From Laspinema palackyanum D2c (GTDB taxonomy: Bacteria > Cyanobacteriota > Cyanobacteriia > Cyanobacteriales > Laspinemataceae), in assembly GCF_025370875.1 (NCBI RefSeq), contig NZ_JAMXFD010000033.1, positions 1 to 57,344 on the forward strand: a DNA stretch of 57,344 nucleotides, given 5' to 3'. The notes beneath the pieces were generated by a model. The model made no database searches. It was not told the origin of the DNA and saw only the letters and a list, made by a program, of their open reading frames with translations. Below, in pieces: positions 36,201-44,981 of the stretch. Position 1 is the stretch's first letter; each line of letters starts with the position of its first letter. The position numbers and the translations under genes are program-made.

Positions 36201-38170
36201 TTAAACCCATCCTCTAGGGCCGCTAAATCCGCCACCGTCAAATCCAAAACCGTATTCCCACTATCACTGCCACCGGATAAGACAATATTTTGGTTCAGAT
36301 TTCTCGGTTGTAGGGTTAAAATGCCAGTCCCAGTAACCGTACCATTCAAATCAATTTCGTTACCCGTCAGCGTCATATTACCACTGCCACTGTTGACAAT
36401 TCCTAGAGTGAGGGTATTGCCCGCATCTAGGTTAATATTGCCATTAACTGTTGTTCCTAATGATACCACTTCCCCGGCGGTAATAATATTTCCACTGCGA
36501 CTGATGGCTGAAATATTCCCGCCATTGCTGGTGAGATTTCCCGTAATAATATCGCTCGTCGCCGAGAGGATGATAGGACCGGCAGCAGTGGTAATATTGT
36601 TAACTGTAATGCTGCCTCGGGTAGCACTCTCACTCCCGGAAAACACCGTATCGGCGATCGCCTGATCCGGGGGAACATTGGCGACATTAGACAAACTCCC
36701 TTCCCCAGCGCGCAGAATCACCGAGGGACTGCTGGTGAGAATGGGAATATCCGGATCGGAACCCGTCAGAGTCCTGTCCGGTTGGGTGATATTAATACTC
36801 ACCCCGATAATGCTCCCCCCGGCCTCCACTTTCAGGGAAGCGCCAGTATAGTCCCCAAAGCTCACATCCCCATTGGAAGTTACAATCGGGTCAAACAGAC
36901 TGATCAGGGTTCCCGGTTCTCCCGACCCGGTGCGAATCGCAAAATTTCCCCCGGCGGCAAAGTGAGAATCCCCGGAAATCGGACCATCACTCACTAATGT
37001 GATATCTCCCCCGGCGCGAAAGGGTTCAAATTGAAACTTAACCGGATCCACGGAAGGGATAGAATCCAAGGCTAAGATATCAATGGCGCGATCGCCTCGC
37101 AAGGTTAAATTGCCCCCGGCATCGGCTAAAAAAGGCCGGTCCAGGCTGTCTCGCACCCGCACCGTATCCCCAGCCCGCAACTGCATATCCTCGGTGGTTT
37201 GTAAGGTTGTTTCTCCTAAAGTGAGAGTTTGGTGAGCCGACAAGGAAACCGTCTTTCCCGATAAGTGAGACTGACTCATTGCCACATCTCCCGATGCGAT
37301 TCCCAGTCCGGAACTGATTAATTCCACCGTTCCATCGGGGTTGATGCGAACATCCGTCACATGGGAAGAATCCCCTCCCGTGAGTAAGGCGGGTAACGCA
37401 AGAGGTGCGATCGGAAAAGGCGCAGCAATGTCCAAACTCAGCAGATGATTCGGTTGAGATAAGCGCACCCAACTCGAACCGGGAACCGTCGCCATTGTGA
37501 TGCTTCCCTGGGGTGAGGCAACTGCCCCCCGATTCAAAATCGTTCCCCCAATCAGGGTTAAATTTTGACCCGATACCACCGTTAAATTCCCAGAATTAAT
37601 GATAGCCCCGGGCTGTAACGTCTCAAAAACTAATGCATTAGGAGTTCCCACTAAATCTGCATAAAGATTCCCCCCCACCGCATTAAACCATCGGTCATCA
37701 AATCCAATTCCCGTTGCCGTTGTTGCCAGAAACGAACCCGGGACATTCAGACTGGCATTGGGTCCAAAAACCATCCCGGCAGGATTCATTAAATAGAGAT
37801 GAGACGCACCGCCAGTTACCTGAATTAGTCCATTAATATAAGAAGCATTGCTGCCATTAATTCGGCCTAAAATATTGACAATTTCTGGATTAGAAATAAA
37901 ATTAGCAATCTCAGCGGGATTCAGCCCAAATTCAGTAAAACTATGGAACAGATTCCGCCCATCGGAGGACCGCTGACCCCCAGTGATATCATAACGGGTT
38001 CCCTCCGGCGTAACCAGGGTCCCCGTCCCATCCGTTGCTGGGACAATCGGTTGAGATTGGGCGCTCAAAGCCGAGAAAAACACCGCTAAGGGTAGTATCA
38101 AAAGCCCGATGGAGAGTGCTTTTGGGGATGATTTGCCTGAGTTGGGGGGGGTCACCGTTTTCTGATCCAT
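33281..38170 (-). CDS. Filamentous-haemagglutinin N-domain / CHAT protease fusion
   Basis: 1629 aa from the chosen ATG, which has AGAGGG ten bases upstream; a longer form from 38230 is possible. A signal peptide (IGLLILPLAVFFSALSAQSQ) leads to a TpsA/FHA secretion domain (about 35-190) with FHSFTEFGLNPAEIANFIS, ILGRINGSNASYINGLI and LYLMNPAGMVFG. About 900 residues of beta-helix-like repeats (LTLGET, GNITLDAG types) follow. The C-terminal 330 residues are a CHAT peptidase: catalytic His in VHLATHGQF (about 1471) and Cys in LVLSACRTA (about 1514), ending in YFWAVFTLIG. A two-partner-secretion passenger carrying a caspase-like protease is implied, with surface or extracellular location. No TpsB pore gene is in the window. 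Confidence 0.92.
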   Translation of the reverse strand: MDQKTVTPPNSGKSSPKALSIGLLILPLAVFFSALSAQSQPIVPATDGTGTLVTPEGTRYDITGGQRSSDGRNLFHSFTEFGLNPAEIANFISNPEIVNILGRINGSNASYINGLIQVTGGASHLYLMNPAGMVFGPNASLNVPGSFLATTATGIGFDDRWFNAVGGNLYADLVGTPNALVFETLQPGAIINSGNLTVVSGQNLTLIGGTILNRGAVASPQGSITMATVPGSSWVRLSQPNHLLSLDIAAPFPIAPLALPALLTGGDSSHVTDVRINPDGTVELISSGLGIASGDVAMSQSHLSGKTVSLSAHQTLTLGETTLQTTEDMQLRAGDTVRVRDSLDRPFLADAGGNLTLRGDRAIDILALDSIPSVDPVKFQFEPFRAGGDITLVSDGPISGDSHFAAGGNFAIRTGSGEPGTLISLFDPIVTSNGDVSFGDYTGASLKVEAGGSIIGVSINITQPDRTLTGSDPDIPILTSSPSVILRAGEGSLSNVANVPPDQAIADTVFSGSESATRGSITVNNITTAAGPIILSATSDIITGNLTSNGGNISAISRSGNIITAGEVVSLGTTVNGNINLDAGNTLTLGIVNSGSGNMTLTGNEIDLNGTVTGTGILTLQPRNLNQNIVLSGGSDSGNTVLDLTVADLAALEDGFNSVIIGAANGSGLITIAGVVDFSDPVTLRSPQGQGATDIAGNLTLSDNATLNIDTAGATLVSADVITEGELSFGNIFLNADVTFAGSNITFNGTINGERQLNVSSPLGTVRVNQPVGSQVPLRSLDIVADVLTLSSDIVAQGNIILNSAVILGNDIRLSTLTPGSLITFNNTLNSRENATQSLTLNTPGRIIWAREVGGGEGGALGAIAIEETTEITASEGITADRLTVNSSGTIALEDVNLVEANANPTTPLLELNATEQITVGNVTANPAQMNLTSTNSFVTTGDVISPGGTLEVTAGREITTGILNTSTTSGSGGDITLTSNRDRIFTEEINTSGLFGGGSLTISACESCQGIAGEPLAPGIQTGTIATNATEQAAGDVTLTAPGDIEVQSISAEGSTGGTVEITTGRFFRATDTLLDENSPDASISTAGVSEEGEIKISHGSAIAQAPFIIGDAQLNGTLAAIMTAGNNIIVPVQSFPFSFTQGNISLVSAATEPSVIRPPAPIPESSPSLALPETLLQTQLEKPPEAQPLIQIESRQLDSRILPNDRVATARLALDDLLTQGNENLRSTIEQIEGLRQSEFETYFKEDLEVESLSFEEIVQKLRTIAQETGTNPAIVYVLSRGDRLDLILITPKGQPIHRIIPEANQEELLYTARNLLAQVTDLKRLNTQTYLPPAQQLYRWLIAPLASELEGQEIDTIAFSMDPGLRTLPIAALHDGEQFLVEKYRLGLIPSVNLTDTRYEDIRNYPILAMGASTFNTLPDLPAVPLELEAILQTLEKGQSFLNEEFTLENLKFQRASQPFRLVHLATHGQFNPGDPSESYIQLWDGPLNLQEMRDLEWNNPPVDLLVLSACRTAIGSLEAELGFAGLAVRIGAKTAIASLTYVSDEGTLALMTEFYQSLKTAPIKAEALRQAQIAMLEGRVRFEGDRLYSESTNFSLRSEGINDNQTRDFKHPYFWAVFTLIGSPW

Positions 38171-38833
38171 TGCCGCCATTCCCTCTAAAATTTGCGATCG
38201 CTTTTTAACTAACACTCTAGCTGCTGACACCCTGAGTTTTTTCTAGGGACCGAAAGAGCATCTCTACCTATCCCTACAAAAATATTGCCACAGTCCGAGT
38301 CCAGAAACACAGTTTGTGGATGACTAGATTATAACTTTTATAGCCGCCTTTACCCGGGTTAAATCGTTTCAAATCAGGGAACCTAATCGTGAAAAATAAC
38401 AGAAGGAAAGATAGCCTTCTCTTTTCTGGCCTAGATTTACCGGACTCTTTTTGTCTTTTTCTTGCCATAAACAACTCAGTTAAGCTATACGGATTCCCTA
38501 TAGCCTGCCGCTTCAATGAGATTGGGCATTCCACCAAATCGGCTTGAATAAATTTGAATTCAAGCCGATTTGGTTTCATCTGTCAAGCAGAAACTTTTGG
38601 AGACAAAAAGGAGTCTCACCATTCCTTAATCCTTTTTTTTTAAGATTTATGAACAAGAGGTGACATTTATTCGTCCCAGAGGGCATAACCAAACCAGGGT
38701 GAATTTGGAGTCGGCTTGTAGCTACTTCTCTCTTTCGGGGAATTCCTTCGTGACTCTGTTGGGTGGGGACCAGGACAGCCACCCAAAAACTATCTTTAAA
38801 ACGCTTTGTTCTAGCTAGGAGAACTAACCAATT
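38171..38833. other. Divergent intergenic region, FHA-CHAT / RTX
   Basis: 663 bases holding the promoters of both giant genes. A perfect 16-base inverted repeat lies at 38534-38573. Minus-strand frames at 38274-38579 and 38576-38911 look non-coding. GCTAGGAGA lies upstream of the RTX start. Confidence 0.5.
38534..38573. repeat. Perfect 16-bp inverted repeat
   Basis: CCAAATCGGCTTGAAT (38534-38549) and ATTCAAGCCGATTTGG (38558-38573) pair without mismatch around an eight-base AT loop, followed by TTTCATC. Terminator-like in shape, but no gene ends here on the plus strand; the stem is also suited to be a dimeric-regulator site. Confidence 0.7.
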
Positions 38834-41800
38834 ATGGCAGTCATTCAGGGTACGCCGTTCGATGATACCTTGCTCGGAACTCAGGGCAACAATTTTATTT
38901 ATGGATGGCAAGGCAATGATGTCCTCACGGGTGCAGATGGGGATGATATTCTCTACGGGGATGAAGGAAATGATAGTCTAACTGGGGGGAATGGCAACGA
39001 CTTACTCGCAGGCAGTCAAGGCGATGATGTCTTTGATGGCGGGGATGGCAATGATATCCTCTATGGTGGACAGGGGGATGATATCTTAATCGGAGGATTG
39101 GGAGGCGATCGCCTGTTTGGAGATAGCGGATTCGACACCTTTTATCTGGAATCGGGTGCAGATACCGTCACCGGAGGCAAGGATCAAGATACCTTTATTC
39201 TGTTTCCCCCCCTAGGCGGAAATACCTTAGTAGAAGCCGCGATTATTACCGATTTTAATCCCTTAGAAGATGAACTCGAACTCACCGGGGGACTCACCTT
39301 TGAAAGGTTAAATATTTTTCAAGGCACGGGATTTTATGCCAATGATACGATTATCCAGGACCGGAATACTGGGCGATATTTAGCGATTTTGCTGAATGTG
39401 GCAACCCCTAGTTTGGTGCAAGAGGCGACTGAGGACATCCCAACAGCAGTACCCGCAGAAGCAGCAACCGAACCCCCGTTGATCACCTTTGTCAGTCCCT
39501 CACCGGGAATTTCACCGATAACCCCACCTGCAAGAGCCCCTATAACCCTACCAGGAAATCAACCGGACGATACTCTACCGGGAAATCAACCGGACGATAC
39601 CCTACCGGGAAATCAGTCCCCGACTAACATTATTCTCTCCAATACCAGCATTGCCGAAAACAGTGCCAACGGCGCAATTATTGCGGCCTTATCCACGGTA
39701 GATGGTGATGCTGGAGATACCCATACTTATACCTTAATCGATAACGCGGGGGGACGGTTTACCCTCAGTGGCAATCAATTAGCAGTGGGTAACGGCTCCT
39801 TACTCGATTTTGAAACGACCGCGAGTCATGGGATTATCGTCCAAACCCGTGACTCCGCCGGGAATACCTTTGATAAACCGTTTACCATGAGCCTCACCGA
39901 CGTTAACGAAGCCCCCACGGATATCACCCTTTCTCAAAGCAGTATTGATGAAAATAGCCCGAATGGGACAGTTGTGGGAAATGTAACCCCCGTTGACCCC
40001 GATGGCGGAGATACCCACACTTATAGCTTAATTAACACCGCTGGAGGACGCTTTGCCCTTGAAGGAGATCGCCTAGTCGTCACCGATCGCACTTTATTAG
40101 ACTATGAGACAGCCACCAGCCATATCATTACCGTACAGAGCAAGGATTCTGGAGGCTTGACCTTTGTTAAAGACTTAATCATCAGCATTAATGATACCCC
40201 GGAACCCCCCATTTTAGACCTAGATGGCACTGTCGATGACCCGAATGGGAATATTAACTTTTCCACTAACTTTATCAGCAATTCTGGGACAGTCCCCATT
40301 GTAGACCCAATTGCCCTCACTTTGACCGATGTGGATAGCACCGAAATGACCGGGGCCACCATTACCATTCGCAATTTACTCGACGGTGCCAATGAAGTGC
40401 TCAGTGCCACCCCCGTCGGCAATATCACCGCCAGTTATAGCAATGGCGTCCTCACCCTCAGTGGCACCGATACCCGGGCTAACTATCAACAGGTGCTGCG
40501 AAGCCTCACCTATAACAATACTGCTGCTTCTCCCAATCCCTTGGCTCGTACCATCGAGTTTACCGTCACCGATGGTAGCACATCTAGTCCCGTTGCCACC
40601 ACCACCCTGAATATGGGCCCGAATACGCCGCCAGCAGTGGATCTCAATGGCGGTGCAGCAGGCATTGATTATGCGGCGACATTCAACGCCGGGATGGGTG
40701 CAGTGGCAGTGGTAGACAGCAGCAGTTTAACCGTCACCGATGTTAATAATCCCTCATTAAGTTCCGCTACCGCAACCATTACCAACCTGCTTGATGGCAG
40801 TGCGGAATCCCTAGGGGCAACGACTACAGGCACGAATATTACCGCCAGTTACAATTCGGTGAGCGGAATTTTAACCCTGAGTGGGACCGATACGGTGGCG
40901 AACTACCAGCAAGTGCTGCGAAGCGTTACTTACAATAACAACAATTCTCTGCCCAACACGACTCCGCGCAGCATTCAGTTTGTGGTGAATGATGGTAGCG
41001 TACAGAGTACCATTGCCACAACCACTCTCACCCTGAATACCAATGCGGACTTGCAGTTAACCAATACCGTCAGCAATCCCACAGCGGCGATCGGGGAAAC
41101 CCTCACCTTTACGGTGGCACTGATTAATAATGGCCCTGCGGGAGCCACGAACATCGCCGTCACCAATATTTTGCCTGGGGGAATGGATGGCATAACGGCA
41201 ACTCCTTCTAGTGGCAGCTACGACGCGAATACCGGAATTTGGACGCTGGCGAATTTAGTTAGTGCAGGTAATGCCACCCTCACAATTAGTGGCATTGTGC
41301 AGAGTTACGGCACGATCGCCAATACCGCCCAAGTCACCGCAGTAGATCAGCCGGACCCCGATTCCACGGCGAATAACTTCATCCCCACAGAAGATGATAT
41401 TGCCAGCGATCGGGCCACCATCCCCCTGCCACCGGGCGGAATCCAACTGAGTGACGTGATGGCAGGGATTGGCGGCTTTGGGAATAGCGGCATTGATACA
41501 GAGGATCTGGCTGGTTTCTCAGTCAGCAGTGCGGGGGACGTCAATGGCGATGGCTTGGACGATCTAATTGTCGGCGCACCCCTTGCCAACCCCGGGGGTA
41601 ATACCCAGGCCGGGGAATCATACGTGGTGTTTGGCAAAGCCGATGGCACTGCGGTGAATTTGAGTGATGTTGCTGCCGGGACTGGAGGGTTCATCATCAA
41701 TGGCACTGATATGAATAACCGCTCTGGTTTCTCAGTCAGCAGTGCGGGGGACGTCAATGGCGATGGCTTGGATGATCTAATTGTCGGCGCACCCTATGCC

Positions 41801-43435
41801 ACCATCGGGAATAACTTAAGTTCCGGGAAATCCTACGTGGTGTTTGGCAAGGCCGATAGCAGTGCGGTGAATTTGAGTGATGTCGCTGCCGGGACTGGGG
41901 GATTTATCATCAATGGCATTGATGAGGCCGACACCTCGGGTCGCTCAGTCAGCAATGCCGGAGACGTCAATGGCGATGGTTTGGACGATGTGATTGTCGG
42001 GGCATGGGGTGGCAGCCCCGGGGGTAACAGCTTGGCGGGGGAATCATACGTGGTGTTTGGCAAGGCCGATAACACTGCGGTGAATTTGAGTAATGTGGCT
42101 GCGGGGACTGGAGGATTCATTATCAATGGCATTGATGCGAATGACCAGTCTGGTACCTCCGTCAGCAATGCCGGAGATGTGAATGGCGATGGCTTAGACG
42201 ATCTGATTGTCGGCGCACTCCATCCCGACCCTGGGGGTAACGCCGGGGCCGGGGAATCATACGTGGTGTTTGGTAAGACCGATGGCACTGCCGTTGATTT
42301 GAGTGCAGTAGCTGCGGGGACGGGAGGGTTCATCATTAATGGCATTGATGCGAATGACAACTCGGGTCGCTCAGTCAGTAATGCCGGAGACATGAATGGT
42401 GATGGCTTGGACGATCTGATTGTCAGCGCACCCTATGCCGACCCTGGGGGTAACGCCGAGGCCGGGGAATCATACGTGGTGTTTGGCAAGACCGATGGCA
42501 CTGCCGTCAATTTGAGTGATGTCGCTGCGGGGACTGGAGGATTCATTATCAATGGCATTGATGCGAATGACCAGTCTGGTTTCTCAGTCAGCAGTGCCGG
42601 AGACATGAATGGTGATGGTTTGGACGATCTGATTGTCGGCGCACCCTATGCCGACCCTGGGGGTAACGCCGAAGCCGGGGAATCATACGTGGTATTTGGT
42701 AAGACCGATAGCACTGCGGTGAATTTGAGTGACATAGCTGCTGGGACTGGAGGTTTCATCATCAATGGTATTGAGGCGGATTACTACTCTGGTATCTCAG
42801 TCAGCAGTGCCGGAGATATGAATGGTGATGGCTTCGATGATGCGATTGTCGGGGCACCCGGTGCTAACGGCGGTGCCGGAGAATCCTACATCATCTGGGG
42901 TGGCAATTTTACCAACGCTGTCACCCAGCAGGGGGGGACGAACTCGGAATGGTTGGCGGGAACTGGTGCGGCTGATTTGTTGGTGGGGGCGCAAGGAGAC
43001 GATACCCTCATCGGCGGTGGCGCTGCTGATGTGCTTTATGGTGGCATCGGAGACGATTTAATTGGGATTGGCGATGCGGGATTTAAGCGGATTAAAGGGG
43101 GTCGCGGAACCGATACCCTGCGGTTGGATGGGGCGTTCAATCTGGATTTAATCGCCATTGCTAACAATAAGTTATCCGGGATTGAAGTTATTAATCTCAA
43201 TGGCAATAACAATGGGTTAAGGTTGAGTCATTTTGATGTGAAGGGGCTGTCTGATGTGACTTCTGGCAGGTTGACTCGGTTAATTGTTGATGGGGTAGCC
43301 GGAAACTCGGTGAGTGCGGCGGGCGGCTGGGTCGCTGGTGGCACAACTGTTTTTGGGACGAACAGTTACAACACTTACAGTCTGGATGGTGCGCTGTTGT
43401 GGGTAGATACGGATATTACTCCGGTGATTAGTTAG
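38834..43435 (+). CDS. Giant RTX / cadherin-like / FG-GAP protein
   Basis: 1533 aa, without signal peptide. Residues 1-105 are nonapeptide RTX calcium-binding repeats (GGxGxDxLxG type), followed by a 105-residue segment ending DRNTGRYLAILLNVATP. Then two cadherin-like repeats (about 265-455), two repeats with LTLSGTDT..NYQQVLRS (455-735), a DUF11-like domain (735-850), seven FG-GAP/integrin-alpha-like repeats with AGDVNGDGLDDLIVGAP (870-1370), and a C-terminal short RTX block (GTGAADLLVGAQGDDTL) with a final domain. It would be a secreted, calcium-stabilised adhesin; type I secretion is inferred from RTX content. GCTAGGAGA precedes the ATG. Confidence 0.93.
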   Translation: MAVIQGTPFDDTLLGTQGNNFIYGWQGNDVLTGADGDDILYGDEGNDSLTGGNGNDLLAGSQGDDVFDGGDGNDILYGGQGDDILIGGLGGDRLFGDSGFDTFYLESGADTVTGGKDQDTFILFPPLGGNTLVEAAIITDFNPLEDELELTGGLTFERLNIFQGTGFYANDTIIQDRNTGRYLAILLNVATPSLVQEATEDIPTAVPAEAATEPPLITFVSPSPGISPITPPARAPITLPGNQPDDTLPGNQPDDTLPGNQSPTNIILSNTSIAENSANGAIIAALSTVDGDAGDTHTYTLIDNAGGRFTLSGNQLAVGNGSLLDFETTASHGIIVQTRDSAGNTFDKPFTMSLTDVNEAPTDITLSQSSIDENSPNGTVVGNVTPVDPDGGDTHTYSLINTAGGRFALEGDRLVVTDRTLLDYETATSHIITVQSKDSGGLTFVKDLIISINDTPEPPILDLDGTVDDPNGNINFSTNFISNSGTVPIVDPIALTLTDVDSTEMTGATITIRNLLDGANEVLSATPVGNITASYSNGVLTLSGTDTRANYQQVLRSLTYNNTAASPNPLARTIEFTVTDGSTSSPVATTTLNMGPNTPPAVDLNGGAAGIDYAATFNAGMGAVAVVDSSSLTVTDVNNPSLSSATATITNLLDGSAESLGATTTGTNITASYNSVSGILTLSGTDTVANYQQVLRSVTYNNNNSLPNTTPRSIQFVVNDGSVQSTIATTTLTLNTNADLQLTNTVSNPTAAIGETLTFTVALINNGPAGATNIAVTNILPGGMDGITATPSSGSYDANTGIWTLANLVSAGNATLTISGIVQSYGTIANTAQVTAVDQPDPDSTANNFIPTEDDIASDRATIPLPPGGIQLSDVMAGIGGFGNSGIDTEDLAGFSVSSAGDVNGDGLDDLIVGAPLANPGGNTQAGESYVVFGKADGTAVNLSDVAAGTGGFIINGTDMNNRSGFSVSSAGDVNGDGLDDLIVGAPYATIGNNLSSGKSYVVFGKADSSAVNLSDVAAGTGGFIINGIDEADTSGRSVSNAGDVNGDGLDDVIVGAWGGSPGGNSLAGESYVVFGKADNTAVNLSNVAAGTGGFIINGIDANDQSGTSVSNAGDVNGDGLDDLIVGALHPDPGGNAGAGESYVVFGKTDGTAVDLSAVAAGTGGFIINGIDANDNSGRSVSNAGDMNGDGLDDLIVSAPYADPGGNAEAGESYVVFGKTDGTAVNLSDVAAGTGGFIINGIDANDQSGFSVSSAGDMNGDGLDDLIVGAPYADPGGNAEAGESYVVFGKTDSTAVNLSDIAAGTGGFIINGIEADYYSGISVSSAGDMNGDGFDDAIVGAPGANGGAGESYIIWGGNFTNAVTQQGGTNSEWLAGTGAADLLVGAQGDDTLIGGGAADVLYGGIGDDLIGIGDAGFKRIKGGRGTDTLRLDGAFNLDLIAIANNKLSGIEVINLNGNNNGLRLSHFDVKGLSDVTSGRLTRLIVDGVAGNSVSAAGGWVAGGTTVFGTNSYNTYSLDGALLWVDTDITPVIS
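41515..42895 (+). repeat. Seven tandem 213-bp FG-GAP repeats in the RTX gene
   Basis: The marker TCAGTCAGCAGTGC or a near variant starts units at about 41520, 41733, 41946, 42159, 42372, 42585 and 42798. All six spacings are exactly 213 bp (71 codons). Units differ by scattered substitutions only. The regularity implies recent tandem duplication or homogenisation by recombination. Confidence 0.85.
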
Positions 43436-43456
43436 TTCTTCCCGAGATTTTGCACC

Positions 43457-43537
43457 AGCAACAGCCGACGGGGATTAAAATCCCCGTCTAATAGCTGCGA
43501 GTCGGTTTTTAACCGACTGAAATAGCGGTTGTTGCTC
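43457..43537. repeat. Cruciform-like repeat after the RTX gene
   Basis: An outer arm AGCAACA (near 43458) pairs with TGTTGCT (to 43537). Inside are two hairpins: GACGGGGATTAAAATCCCCGTC (43467-43488) and AGTCGGTTTTTAACCGACT (43500-43518). This three-way-junction form resembles dispersed cyanobacterial palindromes; it probably also terminates the RTX transcript. Confidence 0.7.
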
Positions 43538-43590
43538 CAAATTCAAGTGTTAAGATTTGCGCCAAACCGTTGAATTCGCGAGGGATTACG

Positions 43591-44634
43591 ATGTCGTTAG
43601 AAATTATGGGATCGCGCCAGTTCCCGGAATGGTTGTATCAACACCAAGTTAGTCTGGCTTTTACTACCTACCAAACGGGGAAGCTGTTTCTCATCGGATT
43701 GCAACCCAACGGGCGCTTATCGATTTTCGAGCGCACGTTCAATCGGGCAATGGGATTATCGGCGTCGGCGAATGCGTTATATGTGAGTTCGCTCTATCAG
43801 TTGTGGCGGTTTGAAAATGCTCTGGAACCGGGACAGGTGCATCAAGGATACGATCGCCTTTACGTTCCCCAACTCGCCTACACCACTGGCGATTTAGACA
43901 TTCACGATGTGGCCTGCGATCGCACCGAAACCCCAATTTTTGTCAATACTTTGTTTAGCTGTTTGGCAACTGTCAGCCACACGCACAGTTTTATCCCCTT
44001 ATGGCAACCGCCGTTTATCTCCAAACTCGCGGCTGAAGATCGCTGTCATCTGAATGGGTTGGCAATGGAAAACGGAACGCCCAGCTATGTGACGGCAGTC
44101 AGTCAAAGTGATGTGGCAGATGGGTGGCGCGACAAACGGCACAATGGCGGTTGTGTTATCGATGTGAAGGGCGATCGCATTGTCCTCGACAATCTCTCTA
44201 TGCCTCACTCGCCGCGTTTGTACCAGGATAAACTTTGGTTGCTCAATTCCGGAACCGGGTATTTCGGGTATGTGGATAGGGCAGCGGGTCGATTTGAACC
44301 TGTTACCTTTTGTCCCGGATACTTGCGGGGATTAGCCTTTTGCGAAGATTTCGCCGTTGTTGGCATCTCGAAACCTCGTCACAATAAGACCTTTAGCGGT
44401 TTACCCTTAGATGCAGCTTTGCAATACAAAGGCGCAGAGGCACGCTGCGGGTTGCTGATTATAGACTTGCGGAGTGGGGATATCCTTCACTGGTTGCGCT
44501 TGGAAGGGAGTTTGTTTGAAGAGTTGTATGACGTGGCAGTTTTACCGGGGGTGCGCCGTCCGATGGCGGTGGGGTTAAAAACTGATGAAATCCTCCGCAT
44601 GATTACGATTGGTCCTGCGCCAACTGTCATCTAG
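43591..44634 (+). CDS. TIGR03032-type conserved protein
   Basis: 347 aa, soluble. The sequence resembles the TIGR03032/DUF4915 family: RQFPEWLYQHQVSLAFTTYQTGKLFLIG at the start, DIHDVACD, CHLNGLAM, GGCVIDV, LWLLNSGTGYFG and the Arg/His-rich GISKPRHNKTFSGL. These repeating beta-blades suggest a propeller. The biochemical role is unknown; family members often sit near large secreted or TPR proteins. The ATG at 43591 has GAGGG six bases upstream; the frame's earlier TTG is rejected. It lies between two RTX genes with the same N-terminal module. Confidence 0.85.
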   Translation: MSLEIMGSRQFPEWLYQHQVSLAFTTYQTGKLFLIGLQPNGRLSIFERTFNRAMGLSASANALYVSSLYQLWRFENALEPGQVHQGYDRLYVPQLAYTTGDLDIHDVACDRTETPIFVNTLFSCLATVSHTHSFIPLWQPPFISKLAAEDRCHLNGLAMENGTPSYVTAVSQSDVADGWRDKRHNGGCVIDVKGDRIVLDNLSMPHSPRLYQDKLWLLNSGTGYFGYVDRAAGRFEPVTFCPGYLRGLAFCEDFAVVGISKPRHNKTFSGLPLDAALQYKGAEARCGLLIIDLRSGDILHWLRLEGSLFEELYDVAVLPGVRRPMAVGLKTDEILRMITIGPAPTVI

Positions 44635-44981
44635 TCCCTCCAGGAGAGAGGATGGGTTTTGATGGCGATCGCCACCCTGGACCGCTTCAAAAACTCATCT
44701 CAAAAACAATCCCTTCTATCAAAACCATAAGTGATTCAAAAAGTCAAGGCGATCGCCACCGGCATACCGGGAAATTTTTAAGCCGAAATCCCTACCCGTT
44801 AGATCGAGAGTCATGTCATAGATAACAATACCGATGACATTCAGGGGGGCGATCGGGCATAACTGAGAAAGTAGGAGTCAGAGTGGGATTTTCCTTCTTT
44901 CAGGGATGGAACTTGATCCGGGCGATCGCCAACTTATTGACTAGCACACTTTCTCAAGTCTAAAGGGGCAACTCAAACACT
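44635..44981. other. Intergenic region upstream of the second RTX gene
   Basis: 347 bases without a gene, rich in HIP1 sites. A weak AAAGGGGC lies about 15 bases before the RTX ATG. Its sequence shows little resemblance to the region upstream of the first RTX gene apart from the last few bases. Confidence 0.45.

Noticed and set aside
34911-36665. Long plus-strand frames opposite the FHA-CHAT gene
   Set aside because: They arise as shadows of the repetitive minus-strand gene; the true gene has clear domains.
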